Assembly: GCA_031287285.1 (NCBI GenBank)
Contig: JAITTC010000262.1
Coordinates: forward strand, 1 to 6,362
Direction: 5' to 3'
Source of the DNA: Christensenellaceae bacterium
GTDB lineage: Bacteria > Bacillota > Clostridia > Christensenellales > UBA1750
Length of the DNA: 6,362 nt
How positions within the stretch are numbered: position 1 is the stretch's first letter; every line of letters begins with the position of its first letter. Below are positions 4,062 to 6,362 of the stretch, one piece after another. The notes beneath the pieces were generated by a model. The model worked only from the letters and a program-made list of their open reading frames with translations. It searched no databases and was not told the DNA's origin. The position numbers were made by a program, and so were the translations under genes.

Positions 4062-6362
4062 TCATTCTACGCTCTTTAAGGACGATACCATGTCGATCTT
4101 CTTGATGTGGCGGTACATGATCGCGTTGACCAGCGCGGCGAAGAGGGCGGTCAGCAAGGCGGAAAAGACATAGCTTGGCCAGAGGATGTCGAGGCTGAAC
4201 ATGAACAGGTCGATTTCCATCGTGGCCAGGATGTAGCGCTCGAGCAAGACGCCCAAAAACAGCCCAAGGCCGATGCCAAAGAGCGTCAGCAGCACGTTTT
4301 CGCGGTAGATATAAGCGGCGAGCTCGCCGTCGAAAAAGCCCAGCACCTTGATGGTCGCAAGCTCGCGGCCGCGCTCCTCTAAGTTGATGGAATTGAGGCA
4401 ATACAGCACCACGAAGACCAGCGCGGCGGCGGAAGCGATCAGCACGACCATCACCGTGTTCATCGCGTTGACCACGTCAGAAAAGCGGGCGCTCATCTCG
4501 CTTTGCAAAGTCACGGCGGTCACCGCGTCCAGGGCGAGCAGCCTTTCGGCCAAAGCCTTTTCATCCGCACCCTCGCCGAGGTTTAAGAATAGGCCGTTTG
4601 CCTGCGTCTTTTCTTCAAAGGCTGCGTCATAAAGCGCTTTTTGCATGAAGACGTAATGCGAAATGTAGTTTTCGACCACGGCCGAAACGGTAAACTCGGC
4701 CTCGTCTTCGTTCGCTATGCGCAGGCGCAGCGTGTCGCCCGGGCGCAGGCCTAAAATATCCGCCATCTTCTTGCTGATGAGCACGCCATTCTCTGGCAGG
4801 GGCAGCGCTCGTCCGCCGTTCCAGTCCTTGAGGGCGAGGAAGGCGGGGAGCGCAGCCTCGTCAAGGGGTATGACGAGCTCCACGCCGAGCTTTTCGCCCG
4901 GGGCGCTTGCCGAAAGCGCCTCGATGGCCTTTCTGAAGACCTGGGTCTGCTCCTTGATCTCGGGCGAATCGCCCAGCGCGGCTTCCAGCTGGAGCCTTTC
5001 ATCCTCGTCCGCGTCAGAGCGGAAATCAAGCTGCATGCTGTAGATCTGCAGCTGCCCCATTTGCTTTGGCACGACGGTGGTGATGGAATCGCGCAGGCCA
5101 AAGCCCGCCAGCATCAGCGCCGTGCAGCCCGCAACGCCGAGCAGCGTCATGATCAAGCGCTTTTTATAGCGAAAGAGATTGCGCAGCGCCAGCTTCTGCG
5201 AAAAGTTGAGCATGCGCCAAAGGGGACCCAGTCTCTCCAGCAGGATGCGGCGGCCGGAGGGCGGCGACGCAGGCCGCAAAAGCCCGGCCGGCCCTTCGCG
5301 AAGGGCTGCCCTGCAAACGAAGGCTGCGGGCAGCGTGGCGCTGCACACCGCGGCCAGGATCGAGAGCACAGCATAAGAAAGGTTCAGCTGCGTTTCCAGC
5401 GGCGGCAGGGTGTACAGCGTGCCGTAGGCGTTTGCGATGACGCTGGGGAAGAGGCGAAGGCCAACGGCCAGCCCCAAAATCGCCCCGAGGAACGAGGCCG
5501 TGAGGGCATAGAGCACATAGCGCATGAGGATGGCCATATCGCCGTAGCCCAGTGCCTTGTAGGCCCCGATCAGGCTCCGATCCGTATCCACGAGCCGCGT
5601 CATCGAGGTCATCGCCACCAGGATGGCGATGAGAAAGAACAGGATGGGGATCACCAAACCGATTTGATCCACGCGCCTGGTATCCTGCCCATAGCCCACG
5701 ATGCCCGCGTTGGCTTCCCCGCTGAGGAGAGCATACCATTTCGGCAGCTTAAAGGCGGCCAAATCCCTCTCGCCCTTGGCAAGCTCTTCCTCTGCGTTTG
5801 CGATGTCGCGCAGGGCGCCCGGCTCCTTTTTTGCATATTCGGCCTTCGCGTCGGCAAGCTCTTTCTCGCCGTCCAGAAGCTCTTGCTCCGCGTCGCTTAA
5901 CTCCTTTTCGCCGTCGAGCAGCTCCCTGCGGGATTTTTTGAGCGCCGCCTTACCGTCCTCAAGCTCCGCGCGACCCTCTTCCCAGGCCGTTTCGCTCTCG
6001 TCGAGCTTTTTCAGGGCGCCTGCCAGTTCCAGCCGCCCCGCCGCGCGGCCTTCCTCCAGCTCAATCTGCGCCCTGTCGAGCTGAAAGCGCGCGCCTTTAA
6101 GCTTTTGGGCGGCCGCATCAAGCTCCGCCTGAGCAGCCGGCAGCCTGGCCTTTTCGGCGTCGAGCTGGGCCTGCGCGCCTTGCAATTCCTGCTGCAGGGC
6201 GGCAAGCGCCGCGGCGCCTTGCCCTTGGCGAAGCGCGTAGGCAAGATCCGGCCGCTGCGCCTCGATTTGGTCCGCCAGCGCGCTTTCTGCCGCGGGATCC
6301 CCCAGGGCCAGGGCGACCATGCCGGCCAGCGCGCTGCCCGCGTCTATCTGCGCCTGCGAAGC
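4062..6362 (-). CDS. FtsX-like ABC transporter permease with extracytoplasmic coiled coil (N-terminus beyond the window)
   Basis: The frame is open to the right edge; 766 residues and the TGA stop (4062-4064) are visible. In visible numbering: a Glu/Ala/Leu-rich coiled coil (about 50-204), membrane segments near 235-254, 280-304 and 327-351, a cytoplasmic linker (352-397), a segment at 398-420, an extracytoplasmic MacB-like domain (about 421-625), and three final segments (633-655, 686-708, 729-750). The FtsX signature occurs twice: DRSLIGAYKALGYG (261-274) and EERGRELATIKVLGF (662-676). This is the usual two-unit layout of Gram-positive FtsX/MacB-type permeases, with the first membrane segment missing to the right. 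Such proteins work with a cytoplasmic ATPase to transmit force or move lipids, peptides or drugs; no ATPase is in the window and the substrate is unknown. The Met at 6320 is not the likely start, since it would leave the coiled coil without a preceding membrane anchor. Confidence 0.9.
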   Translation of the reverse strand, partial: ASQAQIDAGSALAGMVALALGDPAAESALADQIEAQRPDLAYALRQGQGAAALAALQQELQGAQAQLDAEKARLPAAQAELDAAAQKLKGARFQLDRAQIELEEGRAAGRLELAGALKKLDESETAWEEGRAELEDGKAALKKSRRELLDGEKELSDAEQELLDGEKELADAKAEYAKKEPGALRDIANAEEELAKGERDLAAFKLPKWYALLSGEANAGIVGYGQDTRRVDQIGLVIPILFFLIAILVAMTSMTRLVDTDRSLIGAYKALGYGDMAILMRYVLYALTASFLGAILGLAVGLRLFPSVIANAYGTLYTLPPLETQLNLSYAVLSILAAVCSATLPAAFVCRAALREGPAGLLRPASPPSGRRILLERLGPLWRMLNFSQKLALRNLFRYKKRLIMTLLGVAGCTALMLAGFGLRDSITTVVPKQMGQLQIYSMQLDFRSDADEDERLQLEAALGDSPEIKEQTQVFRKAIEALSASAPGEKLGVELVIPLDEAALPAFLALKDWNGGRALPLPENGVLISKKMADILGLRPGDTLRLRIANEDEAEFTVSAVVENYISHYVFMQKALYDAAFEEKTQANGLFLNLGEGADEKALAERLLALDAVTAVTLQSEMSARFSDVVNAMNTVMVVLIASAAALVFVVLYCLNSINLEERGRELATIKVLGFFDGELAAYIYRENVLLTLFGIGLGLFLGVLLERYILATMEIDLFMFSLDILWPSYVFSALLTALFAALVNAIMYRHIKKIDMVSSLKSVE
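5835..5981 (-). repeat. Seven in-register heptads in the permease coiled coil
   Basis: Visible residues 128-176 split into seven consecutive seven-residue units without a gap: EEGRAEL, EDGKAAL, KKSRREL, LDGEKEL, SDAEQEL, LDGEKEL, ADAKAEY. Leu (Tyr in the last) ends each, giving one heptad core position. LLDGEKEL occurs twice, 14 residues apart (148-155 and 162-169). The DNA copies differ at wobble positions, so the repeat is kept at protein level or is an old duplication. Confidence 0.8.

Noticed and set aside
3937..4401. A 155-residue N-terminal extension of the alkaline phosphatase frame up to an ATG at 4401
   Set aside because: It overlaps the permease's C-terminal coding region in another frame, lies before a clear lipoprotein signal peptide with a consensus ribosome binding site, and has an Arg-rich, non-phosphatase composition.
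5164..5739. Minus-strand open frame of 191 codons inside the permease gene in another frame
   Set aside because: The permease frame here encodes three membrane segments and the FtsX signature. The alternative frame is Arg/Gly/Pro-rich, as expected from a frame shift of GC-rich DNA.
5061..5900. Plus-strand open frame of 279 codons opposite the permease
   Set aside because: It is an antisense shadow of the permease: Arg/Gln/His-rich, with no membrane or catalytic motif.
5856..5921. The repeated LLDGEKEL region as a DNA tandem repeat or mobile element trace
   Set aside because: The two DNA copies differ at many wobble positions and fit a regular protein heptad pattern; there are no flanking target-site duplications.
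6318..6320. ATG at 6320 as the true start of the permease
   Set aside because: The frame is open for 14 more codons to the edge with the same composition. Starting here would drop the first membrane segment that two-unit FtsX permeases have before the extracytoplasmic domain.

Overview
The window is GC-rich (around 60% by eye) and every supportable gene lies on the minus strand. Strong AGGAGG-type ribosome binding sites, a lipobox lipoprotein signal, a Gram-positive-style two-unit FtsX/MacB-like permease and a YibE/F-family membrane protein together suggest a high-GC Firmicutes/Clostridia-like bacterium, perhaps a gut or other anaerobic lineage. This is inference from gene style; the window holds no rRNA or other taxonomic marker.

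Reading in the direction of transcription (right to left): (1) >6362-4062 is the C-terminal 766 residues of a large FtsX-family ABC-transporter permease. A long Glu/Ala/Leu-rich coiled coil sits in its extracytoplasmic part, and its N-terminus lies outside the window. (2) A 125-bp gap (4061-3937) holds a candidate promoter with a GC-rich inverted repeat in its spacer and an 11-bp-period direct repeat over the -35. (3) 3936-2380 encodes a complete secreted lipoprotein alkaline phosphatase of the PhoA family with every catalytic and metal-ligand residue in place. (4) Only 22 bases later, 2357-1146 encodes a YibE/F-family polytopic membrane protein. It has no visible Shine-Dalgarno sequence, and its start codon sits in the loop of a small inverted repeat. 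(5) A 222-bp non-coding stretch (1145-924) holds weak terminator-like hairpins and then a very good sigma-A promoter. (6) 923-45 encodes a class II (zinc) fructose/tagatose-bisphosphate-type aldolase with its own promoter, 5'-UTR hairpin and strong RBS. (7) Positions 1-32 hold part of a terminator-like hairpin cut by the window edge.

Functionally, the phosphatase and the YibE/F protein look like a two-gene unit: an enzyme tethered outside the membrane that releases phosphate from organic esters, co-transcribed with a membrane protein of unknown function. The FtsX-like permease upstream may share the transcript or be separate. Its ATPase partner is not in the window and would be expected further to the right. 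The aldolase is a separate cytoplasmic sugar-phosphate enzyme. There are no mobile elements, CRISPR arrays or RNA genes. I see no clearly new system; the most unusual points are regulatory (the phoA promoter, the yibE/F start hairpin) and structural (the seven-heptad coiled coil).
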